The notes: generated from the sequence alone by a model not told the origin. A DNA stretch of 64,000 bases from Clostridium sp. D53t1_180928_C8 (GCF_015667795.1 NZ_JADPEL010000010.1:61914-125913); one strand, 5' to 3'. Shown: positions 27,343 to 37,686, counted from the stretch's first letter. Numbers and translations are program-made.

Positions 27343-28743
27343 TTAAAAAATAGGTTCTTGGTTATTCATTGAATATCCATCATTTCTAACATCTTTCATA
27401 TCAACAACTGTATCTTTAACTTCTACCTTACTAAGCTTTTTAACAGCACCATAAGGTTCTTTTAAGGAAATTATATCTCCTCTTCCTGAAATAACCCATA
27501 ATGTCCTATAACCTCTAGGTATAACCCCTAGTTTTTCTTCACCTTTACCATCAGTGAAATATATTAATAAATTTATATTTTTATTATTTGCATATTCAAT
27601 TACTGGGGTAAATTTAGTACCTCCACCTGCTGAACATCTTTCTTTTATATCTCTTATAGATTTTACCTTATATGCACGTTTAACTTCATTATCACACTCT
27701 ATAATAGTAATTTCATGATTATAGTTTTTTACAATAGCAAGAACCTCTTTAACAGCTTGTTTAAACTCTTCATCACTAATACTACCACTTATATCAATAG
27801 CTACAGCTATTTCTGCCTTATGATTTCTAAGTTCACCTCGTAAATCTAATCTATTAGGCTGTCTTCTATTTCTTCTAGTTATAGTTTTCTTTTTATTACT
27901 TTCTACAGTTCCCATTAACTTCTTAAGATATAAATTCCAAGGCAATTCACCCTTACTATTTTTTAAGGCTGAAATCATACCTTCTAAGTAAATAGGAAGT
28001 TTGCCTTTTTCAGCATTACTTACAAATTTCTCTGTAAACTCCTTAAGCATTTTTTCATCTAACTCTTCATATTCATCCCATATATCATGAGTTTTTTCTG
28101 GATTATATCCACTATCATCTTCCCAGCTATCATCCAGCTCACCTTCATCACTTTCTTCTAATACATTTAACACATTTTGTATATTCTCTGCATAGTATTC
28201 AAAAGTATTATAAGGCTCTAAATTTAGTTCATATTTTAAATTTATACCTTTTAAAGTAATAGCATATGGGGGTAAATTATTTAAATACTGATTTACAACT
28301 ATATCCATTGCTAAATTAATTGCAAGTGTACTAAACTTTCCCTTTAATTCCTTTGCTCTTATTAAATGTAAGGATAATATATGATGAATTTCATGTTTAA
28401 TAGTACTTTCCATTTGTTTTATATTAAGCTGTAAAAATATTATTGGATTAAAATAAATAACATACTTAGCCCCTTTAAAATTCACAGCAGTTGGACTGCT
28501 TATATCAAATCGTATTTCTCGTCCCATTTGAAATAAAAAGTATCCATAAAAGTTATCCTTTTCTTCCATAAGACTTAAGTTTACTTTATCTATTAGTTTA
28601 AAAAACTCTTCTTCAAATTCTTTTGATATATCTATATCAAACTTCTCACCATCTCTAATGGCCTTAAACATATAAGATACATTAATAAATTCTTCTGCCT
28701 TTTTATAAAGTTCTTTTTTTACTATTTCAAAATAACTCTCCAT
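27343..28743 (-). CDS. VWA-like protein with HExxH domain (DUF2201 type), partner of MoxR-like AAA
   Basis: A 466-residue cytoplasmic protein. The N-terminal part (1-180) resembles a metallopeptidase-like fold with KHEIHHILSLH (HExxH at 117-121). An acidic linker (about 195-235) follows, then a C-terminal von Willebrand A-like domain from about 308. That domain has the MIDAS-type motif AIDISGS (D317, S319, S321) and later CSAGGGTKFTPVI and LIYFTDGKGE. Proteins of this kind are encoded beside MoxR-type AAA ATPases and are thought to act as the paired metal-binding or adaptor subunit, as in RavA-ViaA. It starts three bases after the ATPase stop, so translation is probably coupled. It is the last gene of a three-gene operon. 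Confidence 0.85.
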   Translation of the reverse strand: MESYFEIVKKELYKKAEEFINVSYMFKAIRDGEKFDIDISKEFEEEFFKLIDKVNLSLMEEKDNFYGYFLFQMGREIRFDISSPTAVNFKGAKYVIYFNPIIFLQLNIKQMESTIKHEIHHILSLHLIRAKELKGKFSTLAINLAMDIVVNQYLNNLPPYAITLKGINLKYELNLEPYNTFEYYAENIQNVLNVLEESDEGELDDSWEDDSGYNPEKTHDIWDEYEELDEKMLKEFTEKFVSNAEKGKLPIYLEGMISALKNSKGELPWNLYLKKLMGTVESNKKKTITRRNRRQPNRLDLRGELRNHKAEIAVAIDISGSISDEEFKQAVKEVLAIVKNYNHEITIIECDNEVKRAYKVKSIRDIKERCSAGGGTKFTPVIEYANNKNINLLIYFTDGKGEEKLGVIPRGYRTLWVISGRGDIISLKEPYGAVKKLSKVEVKDTVVDMKDVRNDGYSMNNQEPIF

Positions 28744-28746
28744 ACA

Positions 28747-29877
28747 CTATCCCCTTATTGAACTATAAGATTTAAAATATGCTTCTACAAACTCCTCATT
28801 TTCTAAAGCTTCTTTATAAATCTTAGGATAATTATTCTTCATATCCTTCATAACTCCAACCATTAAATCTATAGGATAATCCTTTAAAAATTCTATTAAT
28901 CTATTTATATAATAAGTTGATTCATATGGATTATTTTCTATACTTTCTTCTAAAAATTTTAAAATATTAATAGCACTTAAATATAGCCTTGTATGACTTT
29001 CATTTTTAACTTTTTCCATAACTTCTTCACTTAAAGTATCTCCTGAAAAAACTTCATCAAAGCCTATTAATGCATTATGTTCTGACTCTACAAATGTTAC
29101 AAATTCTTCTGCTATAACTTTTCCTACATTTCCCTTTATAACATTTAAAAATACTGCTCTTGGAATAGAATCCTTTTTATCCTTATAAAGCTTATAAGAT
29201 TTTGAAACTCTTTCATAACTTCTTGGCGTTGCTCTTACATCATCTTCATTTACCTTGTTTAAATATTCCGGGAACGTTGAAATAAACTCTATTACCTTTT
29301 GTTCAATTCCAGCTTCTATTGCCCATTTTAACCATGCTGAATGATCACTTTCCATATTAAGCCATACAAATCTATTTTCTTGAGCTGCATCCATATCTAC
29401 TACTTGATAATCAAAGTCTGATCCATATTTACTTGATGGATTCATTGCTGCTAATATTTTCACATTTTCATGTAATTTATAACCATTAATTTCTCTATTT
29501 AATATTAAGTTCATTAACTCTTGCTGTACTGTATGTTCACAACGATTTATTTCATCAATAAATAAAAGAACCTTTCTTCCCTTTGCAATTTCTTCATCAA
29601 TTTCTCTAAGCTTTGTATGTACAGCATATATAGTTGTTTTCTTTTCAATATTATTTCCATTAGAATCTATTGAAAAATATGATTCTACTGTTGGCAATCC
29701 ACCTATTTCTCCTTCTTTTAAAAGATTACCATCTATAACAATTAAACTTAAATTATTTTCCTTTGCTAATCTATTTGCTAAAGCAGTTTTTCCTATTCCA
29801 CTTTCTCCAACTACTAAAGGTACTTCTCCTGTAGCTAATACTAATTCAGCACTTCTTAAAGTATCTATAAAATTCAT
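28747..29877 (-). CDS. MoxR-family AAA ATPase
   Basis: A 376-residue AAA+ protein. Walker A is GESGIGKT (24-31), Walker B is VLLFIDEIN (103-111), a sensor-1 region reads KILAAMNPSS and an arginine-rich ATPRSYERVSKSY segment follows (about 227-239). MoxR ATPases act as chaperone-like assembly or remodelling factors together with VWA-domain partners, which here is the next gene. The C-terminal 120 residues are helical and of unknown fold. The start ATG follows AGGGGGAGATAAA. It lies 11 bp downstream of the repeat-protein gene at 29889-30704. Confidence 0.92.
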   Translation of the reverse strand: MNFIDTLRSAELVLATGEVPLVVGESGIGKTALANRLAKENNLSLIVIDGNLLKEGEIGGLPTVESYFSIDSNGNNIEKKTTIYAVHTKLREIDEEIAKGRKVLLFIDEINRCEHTVQQELMNLILNREINGYKLHENVKILAAMNPSSKYGSDFDYQVVDMDAAQENRFVWLNMESDHSAWLKWAIEAGIEQKVIEFISTFPEYLNKVNEDDVRATPRSYERVSKSYKLYKDKKDSIPRAVFLNVIKGNVGKVIAEEFVTFVESEHNALIGFDEVFSGDTLSEEVMEKVKNESHTRLYLSAINILKFLEESIENNPYESTYYINRLIEFLKDYPIDLMVGVMKDMKNNYPKIYKEALENEEFVEAYFKSYSSIRG

Positions 29878-29888
29878 TTTATCTCCCC

Positions 29889-30704
29889 CTATATCATCTT
29901 TAGTTTTTCATCTACAGCTATTTTTTTAGCCTTTTTACTTCCATATTTATAGATAAACATAACTTTATCCATAGAGAAAATATCACATTCTCTATCAATA
30001 ACACTACAATTTAAAAAATCTCTTATATACTTTTCATCTATATCTTCTTTAGATAATGCTTCTTTTAATATCTCTTCAAATTCCATTTGTGGTATTTGAG
30101 ATAATAAATTTCTAGATACATATCTAATAACTAAAATATTTTCTTTTAAAAAGCTTAATATTTTTTCTTTGTCTAAGTTTATTATAAACTTTACTGCTGC
30201 TTCATTATTTTTAATAGCAATAACCTCTGCTTTATAGCTAGGTTCATTTATATACCTTAATGCATCATAACTTATACTTACAGCTTCTATTTGAACACTT
30301 TCATAAGGTTCCTTTATATATTTTATTGAATCATAGTCTTTTTTTACTGCTAGTAATTGTAATTCTTCACTAGGATTCTTAGCATATCTAATAGCCCATC
30401 CTCTTTGCTCTATAGCTAATTTAAGAACAGATTGAGTTGGATTTTTTATATAATTTAAATTACTCCATCCATTTTCTACAGCTTTTATCATCATTTCTTC
30501 TGTTGGATCTTCTATAAACTCAATAGCTCTAGGGTTATTTTCCATAGCTATCTCTTTCATTTCTAGTGTTGGATTTTTTATATATCTCAATAAAAGCCCA
30601 TTTTGCTTTATTGCTAATAACTTCATTTCATCAGTAGGATTATCTATATTTTTTATAATAATAGGATTAGTCCTTATCATTTCAATAACTTTTGATTCTT
30701 CCAT
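29889..30704 (-). CDS. Solenoid repeat protein (DUF4116-like, about 22-residue units), AAA/VWA operon
   Basis: A 271-residue protein with at least seven tandem units of 22-23 residues, roughly residues 15-175. The pattern is (I)KNPTxEMxxxAIxxxxxAIxYI, for example IKNPTLEMKEIAMENN, IEDPTEEMMIKAVENG and AKNPSEELQLLAVKKD. This looks like a helical solenoid similar in style to DUF4116 repeats. The last 90 residues are non-repetitive and charged, with Cys238 and Cys244. It has no signal peptide or membrane segment. It is first in the operon with the MoxR ATPase and HExxH-VWA protein, so a substrate or adaptor role for that pair is a fair hypothesis. The start ATG follows AAAGGAAAATATT. Confidence 0.75.
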   Translation of the reverse strand: MEESKVIEMIRTNPIIIKNIDNPTDEMKLLAIKQNGLLLRYIKNPTLEMKEIAMENNPRAIEFIEDPTEEMMIKAVENGWSNLNYIKNPTQSVLKLAIEQRGWAIRYAKNPSEELQLLAVKKDYDSIKYIKEPYESVQIEAVSISYDALRYINEPSYKAEVIAIKNNEAAVKFIINLDKEKILSFLKENILVIRYVSRNLLSQIPQMEFEEILKEALSKEDIDEKYIRDFLNCSVIDRECDIFSMDKVMFIYKYGSKKAKKIAVDEKLKMI

Positions 30705-31004
30705 AATATTTTCCTTTACTTTTATTATTAATTGTAATTTTTATTTAATAATAATTATTATCTATATTCATTATAATACTTTTTAAAAATTTTTAAAGTA
30801 GATAAATATAGTAGGATTTATTATTTTTTTAAATTATAATCATAATTAACTCTTATACTTGCTTATATATAATCTAATTATACATATACTATTAATTTAT
30901 CTTATGGATGTAATACTTTAACACTACACTTGAGTCTTAGAATTCAATTTATTATTATAAAATAAAAAAGAAGGATTAATTAAAATCCTTCTTTCTTCAA
31001 ATTA
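30705..31004. other. Intergenic region, 300 bp
   Basis: A/T-rich. It holds the presumed promoter of the minus-strand repeat-protein/AAA/VWA operon near 30705-30800 and the GH101 terminator at 30967-30994. No open frame with a ribosome site was seen on either strand. Confidence 0.6.
30967..30994 (-). terminator. Terminator of the GH101 gene
   Basis: Stem AAAGAAGGAT / ATCCTTCTTT with a short A/T loop, 11 bp past the stop at 31005, followed on the minus strand by a T-rich tract. Confidence 0.8.
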
Positions 31005-34000
31005 CTATTTATTCTTTTTCTTTGAAAATAAGCATCCTGCTGCTCCTATAGCTAAACCTAGTAGTGCTACTACTCCTGATGAAGTTCCTCCTGTTTGAGG
31101 TAATTTACTATTACCCTTTCCTGAATTATTACTTCCACCATTACTACTATTTCCATTATTTGAGTTACTTCCGTTATTTCCTTGATTATTATCTTCTGGC
31201 TTAACTTCTGCTAATTCATAAAGTGCTAATTCTAAAGCTTTTTCAGCTACTTTTACATCTTCTAAATTAGCATCTTCATTTGTCATAACAGATTTAGCTA
31301 AAGATAATTTATTCTGTAAGTTAGCCCAAGATTCCTTAGTATATTTACTTGAATCTAAATTCTCAGATTTATTTATTAAATCTTGTAATTTATCCTTATT
31401 TGGTTTTAATCTTAATTCTAAGAAAGCTCTAACTAACTTATCGTACATAGTCTTAACTTCTTCTTCCATAGCATTTTTATCTGCCATTACATTATTAGCT
31501 TCATTTAATATAGGTTGTAGCTTATCCCAAGTAGCTTGTATATACTCACTTGAGTTTAAAGCTTCTATTTTAACAATTAATTTACCTAACTCTGTTTTAT
31601 CACCTTTCTTAAATGAAAGCATTTGCATTACTTTACTTAACCTATCAAAAGATTTATTAACTTGTTCTTGACTAGCTTCTTCGTTATTTAATAAAGCTTT
31701 TGCTTCTTCTAATGCAGCTCTAAATTCTGTAACTACAGCTTCAACAACACCTTCTAATTCCTCTTCAGTAACCTTTTCTGCTACATCAACTGCAACTATT
31801 AAGTGATCTTTGAATATTTCAGAAGGTACTTCTTCTTTATCTGCTTCAACTAAATTATCAATTGCTTCTAATAAGTTATTAAAGGCTTCTTCAACATTTA
31901 GTCTAGTGGCAGTATCATTATTAACAACCTTTTCTGCAATTTTAATTGCTTCTAATAACTTTTCAAAACTATCTTTAGTATAATCTTTTTCATTGTAATT
32001 TTTACCTTCATTCACCAAATTAGATAAGGCAGTTTTATTTGTTGGAATTACATTATCATAACCTGATTTTAACTTCTCATAACGATAATCTACTTCTTCT
32101 TGAGTAGCATCTTCAGTTGTAATTATGTTGCTAGCTTCAATTATATCTTGTTGGAAATCTTGCCATACTTGGTTAGCAACATAATCTTCAGAACTTAATG
32201 CTTTAGCTTTCTCTAAAAGCTCAATTAAAGCTGATTTATCTGCTGAATTTACATGAACTAATTTACTCTTAGTATTTTCTAATTCATTAATACTATTATT
32301 TACTTCATTACTTGTAACCTTATCTTTCTTTAATAAAGCTTCTGCTTTTTCTATAGCATTTTGGAATGCTGTCCAATTTGAATCTTGTTTATAATCATCA
32401 GCATTTACTTTTTTCATTTCAGCAACTTTAGCTTTAAATGCATTTAACTCTTCTGTTGTTGCATACCTAACTAAAGCTTCTTTAGCTGATTTTAACCCAT
32501 TATATGCATTTCTAAGCTCATCTTCAGTTACATCAGCCTTTGCTATAACATCTTCTGCTAATTTAATTTTTGCTTTTAATACAGCAAAGCTTTCAGCTGT
32601 ATAGTTATTTTCATTTAACGCTTTTAATTCATTAACTAACGCTTGTAAATCTTCTTTTGATACATTTACTATTTCATCTACAAATAAGTTATCAACAATT
32701 AATGTTGAATCATTATTCTTTCTAATTTCTAAATAGTAATCATCATAATTACCAGTAGTAAATTCTAATACCGCTTGTTTTGAAGTATTGCTTATATCAA
32801 CAGTTTTTATTGTTGCATTTGATGCATCATTAGCCTCTCTAGCCTTATCTGACTTAATAGATGCTGTAAATGCTTGATTTCTATATGCTATATAATCAAA
32901 TCCAACTCTATAAGTAGTATTTGATTTAAATCTTACAGTTGCAGGAAGTGTTCTCATATAGTCACCATAACGAATCTTAAGTGAATATTCTCCACCTATA
33001 GTATCATCTGTATAAGGTTCGTTAGTTTGTGATAAATGTGAATTATCAGATTCTGTTGATACAAATGGACCAAATCCAAAGTCAACATTTTCAAAGTCAT
33101 CATAGAAATAATGTTCTCCTTTATCTGTAATTCCATTAAGCTTCATTATTCTTACATCATCTAAGTTAGCCCATGAATTACCTGACCCACCAGCAACCTT
33201 TAAAGATATTTTTGCAGTACTTTCTCCTTCTGGAACAGTAAAGTTTACTCTTACTCTTTGATAATTTGTCTTATATTTATCTGTATGATGAACACCAAAC
33301 ACTACATTAGTACGATCTGTATAGTTTGAAACCTCTTCACCATTAGCATTTTCAACACTTAAAGTTACTTTTCTTCCATCACTAACTTCTACCCAAACTG
33401 AAGCTGAATAACTTTGTCCTGGTACTAAACCTGTTGCTGTTTGAGTTATTGTAGCATCATTTTCACCTTCAACTCTTAAATGGCTATTTGCCTTAGCATT
33501 ATTAACTATGCTTATATGATCAGTTGAACCTGCAGTTGAGCTCTTCTTCCAGAAATCAAATGAATGACTATCAAATCCCATATCTTTTATTGGTGCTCCT
33601 GTGCTCCATTCAACTTGTTCTTGCGATTGTTGCCCTTTATAAACAACATAACCAGTATTAGCTTTAACATCTAAAGTTACTCTTCCATTATCTACCGCTA
33701 CTTCTTTTTCATTAACCTTACCTAAATCAGTTAACTCATATACATAAACTGTTGATACATCATTCCAACTATTTGGCAATTCCCATGTAGTTGCTGAGTT
33801 GCTATCATTCCAATGATATATCTTTTCTTCAGTTTTAGAATCCCATGGAATAAATATCTTATTACCACGTGCTATTTCTTTTCCATCTTTAGTAATAACA
33901 TTTACCCCATTATCCATTCTAGAAACAACTTCATTATTATCTCCAAAATAAATAGCATTATCTTCCCATCTACTAACTGGATAGTTCATTAAATATTTAA

Positions 34001-37000
34001 ATGGTAATTGGCTTGTAAAGAAATTAGATAATGTTACATTTAAATTACTTTCATTTTGCCATCCATTTATACCTGGCCTAGAGTTTCCTCTAAATAAATT
34101 GCTTCCACCAAATATATCTTGTTCTGTATGATTTACGAATCTAGCAAGTTCACTAGTAGTACCATATCCACCATTATATGCATGGTGAGCCCATACGCTT
34201 GTTTTAGTTAATGATTTTGCATATTCAGACGCTACAGCTAGTCCTAAGTCATTTAACTTAGAAGTTAACTTATGAGCTGGCCATCTTCCATCCATATATA
34301 CATCAATATAAACTAAATCTAATCCTGGGGCTAAAGCTGCTAAGTCTTCTAATCTCTTGCCCATTCCATTTTCTTCATCTAAAATATCATTTTCACGTAT
34401 TATTTGATTTGCACTATCATACCAAGACCATCCTGGAACTGTAGAAACTAAATTTGGTCCATATTGATCAGCTTCTGGATAAGCTTCTGTATGATTTATA
34501 TGAACTCCAATATTTGCATTATATTTTGCTGACTCACTTAATAATGTTTGGAATTCTTCTAATCCACCAGCTCTTTCGCTTATATTTGCAAAGTCTGGAT
34601 GATTGCTATCATGACCTTCAGCTTGATATCCTTTAATGATTATAGTTTGTTCAAATCCATCTGTTATTAAATTAAACTTTTTAATATTATCTAAAATTCT
34701 TAAAAATGGATATTGAGCATTACTACCAACATTCATAGCAACTGAACTATAAGCATTATTTATAAGATCAACACCTAATCTTTTTTCTGATATATCATCT
34801 CTTAATGCAATTGCTCCATCTTGATAATCTACCTTATTATCTTTATTACGATCTGCTGTAATAGTAACTTTAGCATAAGGTTCGTTTATTACTTTTCCAT
34901 CTAATCCACGATATAAATATTCATTTGTCCATAATCCTGTAGAATAATGATCTCCAACTACAAATGTTTGATAATTTATTTCTTGTTGGTTTTTAATTGA
35001 ATTATTTTTTATACTTGCAGCCAAATCATCAGAACTTAATATTGCTATTGATGTATTTTTATATGCTTCATCATCAGTTTTAGTAGTTAAATCTACCTTA
35101 ATATCATCATTTGCATAGTTTGCTAAGTTCATTTCAGCATTTGGAGCTGTATTTCTTATAGAAACTAAGCTATGATTTGGGAAATTAATAGTTTCAACCT
35201 TTCTATCGCCTTCATTTACATTTTCTATTTTCATTGTTAATGTATTATTTTCTACAGTAAATACTACATCTAATGAAACTTGTATTTCTTCAATGTTTAA
35301 ATGATAAATAGCCTTATTTCCTTCAAACTCTGAAGTTACTTGTGGTACATAATTTTTATTATTTATACTTATTAAATGTACTGGTTTTTCTTGTCCATAC
35401 ATCTTTTTATTATTTTCTAAATAAGTATAATCAATAACTCTTGGGAAATTTGCATCCATTTTAACACTTAATTCTTCAGATTTTATTTCTTTTTCAACTA
35501 TTTCTGCATCAGTTGAAGTTATTACATTTTCACTATTAACAGCCAAATATTGGTATGTTCCAGTATTGTTACCAGCTACTCTTAATCCAGCCTTACCTCT
35601 TCCCCTTGTTAATTCATTTACAACACCGTTGTATATTTCTGCTCCATCTAAATAAATAGTAACAGTATTTTCTACAACTTTAATTTTTACCTTATATGGC
35701 TCAACCCTATTAGCATATATTCTAGTACTGTCAGTAACTAATGTTCTACTTTGTCCATTACTATTTTTTACAAACCACCCTGTTCCATATTGGTTTCCAG
35801 AACCTTCTATTCCAATATATGTCCATCCATTTTCTGAATATCTAACTATCGCTCCAATATTACCAGCATCTGTTTTAGGATCAACCACAAACTCTACTGA
35901 ACTATTAAATAATTCTGGAGAATTTTCATCTATAACAATAGAATCACCATTAGATGCAAATACTAGATGATTATTTTCATTAGATATTGTTCCATTACCT
36001 TTTACAACTGTCATTCCTTCAATACCTTTAGAAAAATCTCTTAGGTATTCATTAGCTTCATCTGGTGGTAATTGAACTTGTAACTTAAAGTTTGTTACAT
36101 ATCCATCTGCAAATAAAATGCTAATGTCTGTATCCCCATTATTTTTAACTTTTCCTATATATTCTTTTTTAATTGTTAAAGTATTAGCACTTATTGAATA
36201 GTCTTCATTTAATACTAATTCATTTTCTCCAACAAATAACTTTGATACTTGATTCTCGCCTTCTAAATTTACTTGTACATCATAAGTTCCTGCTTCATTA
36301 TTAGGAATAAATTTTCTATCAGGACTTAAAGTAACAGGACTAAACTCTCCATTTATAAAATAATCAAAAGTAGCATTGGAGTAATTTCCTGGATATCCCC
36401 AGTTTCTTAATCCAATTTTTCCTGCTGTAGTTTTAATTCCTGGTACTATACCTTCATATACCTTTTCATCATCTATTAATACAGTGATATATTCTCCTGC
36501 ATATTTTACTGATAATTTATATTCTCTTCCTTGTTCTAATACCTTAGTAAATGGAAGCTTACCATTATTGCTACCATTTAACCATACCCATGTTCCATCA
36601 ACATCATAACCAATACCAGCAAAATTATTTGCATCTTCATATCTAAATAATAGTCCAACACGACCTGCATGATTATTCACTGTAATTCTTGTTTCTACAA
36701 ATCCATCCTTTATTACAGGTGCATTTTTATCACTTGAAATTGTATTTGAGTTATTTCCATCTGCTTGTGCTGTTAATTTCCCATTAGCTGCATTTATTGC
36801 TCCATCTCCAGATTTTACTTCCCAACCTCTAGTATCATCATCATCAAATGACACTAAATAGTGACCATCTTCAGTTTGCTCTGGTGCCTTTTGAGAATAA
36901 TATCTTATATTATCATAATTAGCATGAGAATAGTTATCTGTATATCCCCACTGTCTAAAACCAAATTTACCGCCTTCACTATCAACTAAAGTATTTCCTG

Positions 37001-37544
37001 AATATAATAAACTTCCATTCACATATAATTCTAATAATGTTCCTGCAAATACTACCTTCATTTTATAAGTTTGTCCATTATTAAGATTAATACCATTTTG
37101 AACCAATACTGTTTCTGATTCTTTTCCATTAGTAACAGTCTTTAAAACCCACTTCCCAGATACATCATGGCCAACCATGCTATAATTATTTTGATCTACA
37201 TACCTGAAAACTAACCCAATTCTTCCTGCATGACTTTTTACCCTCATATCAAGTTCTAAAACACCATCTTTTATAGTTGGTGAATTATTATCAACAGCTA
37301 GAGTATATTGCCCTTGATCTGGCCAATTTGCAGCTTGAATTTCAAGACCTCCATCAACATGAGATATATTTCCACCACCATAAACTTTCTCTATACCGTC
37401 TATTCCATCTTCAAAGTCCTCTACATACTGCTGCTCAATTGTAGCAGCTTGTACAACACTACTTAAATCAGATACTACTCCGGTTATAGTAAACGTTGCT
37501 ACCAATAACCAACTTATCTGAGCCTTAATAAATTTAGATTTCAC
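31005..37544 (-). CDS. Wall-anchored endo-alpha-N-acetylgalactosaminidase, GH101, with FIVAR repeats
   Basis: A 2179-residue surface enzyme. The signal peptide ends VVQA (about 33). Two related concanavalin-like domains (about 40-215 and 226-398) are followed by an Ig-like X2-type domain (about 400-492) and a third concanavalin-like domain (about 497-670). The GH101 catalytic region runs about 680-1300: beta-supersandwich, then a TIM barrel with IGVHINHTEAYPEA, proposed nucleophile D1081 (LVYIDVYMDG) and proposed acid/base E1107 (VASEYA). Two carbohydrate-binding-like beta domains (about 1320-1625) lead to about seven FIVAR-type helical repeats (1629-2114), a Gly/Asn/Ser spacer and the sortase signal LPQTG (2148-2152), helix and KKKNK tail. 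GH101 enzymes release the Gal-beta-1,3-GalNAc disaccharide from mucin-type O-glycoproteins. The start is GTG (37542-37544) behind GGGGGGG. Confidence 0.9.
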   Translation of the reverse strand: MKSKFIKAQISWLLVATFTITGVVSDLSSVVQAATIEQQYVEDFEDGIDGIEKVYGGGNISHVDGGLEIQAANWPDQGQYTLAVDNNSPTIKDGVLELDMRVKSHAGRIGLVFRYVDQNNYSMVGHDVSGKWVLKTVTNGKESETVLVQNGINLNNGQTYKMKVVFAGTLLELYVNGSLLYSGNTLVDSEGGKFGFRQWGYTDNYSHANYDNIRYYSQKAPEQTEDGHYLVSFDDDDTRGWEVKSGDGAINAANGKLTAQADGNNSNTISSDKNAPVIKDGFVETRITVNNHAGRVGLLFRYEDANNFAGIGYDVDGTWVWLNGSNNGKLPFTKVLEQGREYKLSVKYAGEYITVLIDDEKVYEGIVPGIKTTAGKIGLRNWGYPGNYSNATFDYFINGEFSPVTLSPDRKFIPNNEAGTYDVQVNLEGENQVSKLFVGENELVLNEDYSISANTLTIKKEYIGKVKNNGDTDISILFADGYVTNFKLQVQLPPDEANEYLRDFSKGIEGMTVVKGNGTISNENNHLVFASNGDSIVIDENSPELFNSSVEFVVDPKTDAGNIGAIVRYSENGWTYIGIEGSGNQYGTGWFVKNSNGQSRTLVTDSTRIYANRVEPYKVKIKVVENTVTIYLDGAEIYNGVVNELTRGRGKAGLRVAGNNTGTYQYLAVNSENVITSTDAEIVEKEIKSEELSVKMDANFPRVIDYTYLENNKKMYGQEKPVHLISINNKNYVPQVTSEFEGNKAIYHLNIEEIQVSLDVVFTVENNTLTMKIENVNEGDRKVETINFPNHSLVSIRNTAPNAEMNLANYANDDIKVDLTTKTDDEAYKNTSIAILSSDDLAASIKNNSIKNQQEINYQTFVVGDHYSTGLWTNEYLYRGLDGKVINEPYAKVTITADRNKDNKVDYQDGAIALRDDISEKRLGVDLINNAYSSVAMNVGSNAQYPFLRILDNIKKFNLITDGFEQTIIIKGYQAEGHDSNHPDFANISERAGGLEEFQTLLSESAKYNANIGVHINHTEAYPEADQYGPNLVSTVPGWSWYDSANQIIRENDILDEENGMGKRLEDLAALAPGLDLVYIDVYMDGRWPAHKLTSKLNDLGLAVASEYAKSLTKTSVWAHHAYNGGYGTTSELARFVNHTEQDIFGGSNLFRGNSRPGINGWQNESNLNVTLSNFFTSQLPFKYLMNYPVSRWEDNAIYFGDNNEVVSRMDNGVNVITKDGKEIARGNKIFIPWDSKTEEKIYHWNDSNSATTWELPNSWNDVSTVYVYELTDLGKVNEKEVAVDNGRVTLDVKANTGYVVYKGQQSQEQVEWSTGAPIKDMGFDSHSFDFWKKSSTAGSTDHISIVNNAKANSHLRVEGENDATITQTATGLVPGQSYSASVWVEVSDGRKVTLSVENANGEEVSNYTDRTNVVFGVHHTDKYKTNYQRVRVNFTVPEGESTAKISLKVAGGSGNSWANLDDVRIMKLNGITDKGEHYFYDDFENVDFGFGPFVSTESDNSHLSQTNEPYTDDTIGGEYSLKIRYGDYMRTLPATVRFKSNTTYRVGFDYIAYRNQAFTASIKSDKAREANDASNATIKTVDISNTSKQAVLEFTTGNYDDYYLEIRKNNDSTLIVDNLFVDEIVNVSKEDLQALVNELKALNENNYTAESFAVLKAKIKLAEDVIAKADVTEDELRNAYNGLKSAKEALVRYATTEELNAFKAKVAEMKKVNADDYKQDSNWTAFQNAIEKAEALLKKDKVTSNEVNNSINELENTKSKLVHVNSADKSALIELLEKAKALSSEDYVANQVWQDFQQDIIEASNIITTEDATQEEVDYRYEKLKSGYDNVIPTNKTALSNLVNEGKNYNEKDYTKDSFEKLLEAIKIAEKVVNNDTATRLNVEEAFNNLLEAIDNLVEADKEEVPSEIFKDHLIVAVDVAEKVTEEELEGVVEAVVTEFRAALEEAKALLNNEEASQEQVNKSFDRLSKVMQMLSFKKGDKTELGKLIVKIEALNSSEYIQATWDKLQPILNEANNVMADKNAMEEEVKTMYDKLVRAFLELRLKPNKDKLQDLINKSENLDSSKYTKESWANLQNKLSLAKSVMTNEDANLEDVKVAEKALELALYELAEVKPEDNNQGNNGSNSNNGNSSNGGSNNSGKGNSKLPQTGGTSSGVVALLGLAIGAAGCLFSKKKNK

Positions 37545-37625
37545 TTAACCCCCCCATTTGTAATGCTTTTCAATTAAATTATAATTTATTTTATAAATAT
37601 TTTGTTTTAATATGTTGTCTAGTTT

Positions 37626-37686
37626 TATAAGTAAATTGTTCTATTAACAATTTACTTATAATTGATTATTTTAAATAATCAATTAT
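37626..37686. repeat. Two adjacent perfect inverted repeats upstream of the GH101 gene
   Basis: First: TATAAGTAAATTGTT / AACAATTTACTTATA (37626-37640 / 37646-37660, 5-nt loop). Second: ATAATTGATTA / TAATCAATTAT (37658-37668 / 37676-37686). The two overlap by three bases. They may be the terminator of the convergently oriented upstream transcription unit or operators for GH101; neither has a clean T tract at the right place. Confidence 0.5.
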
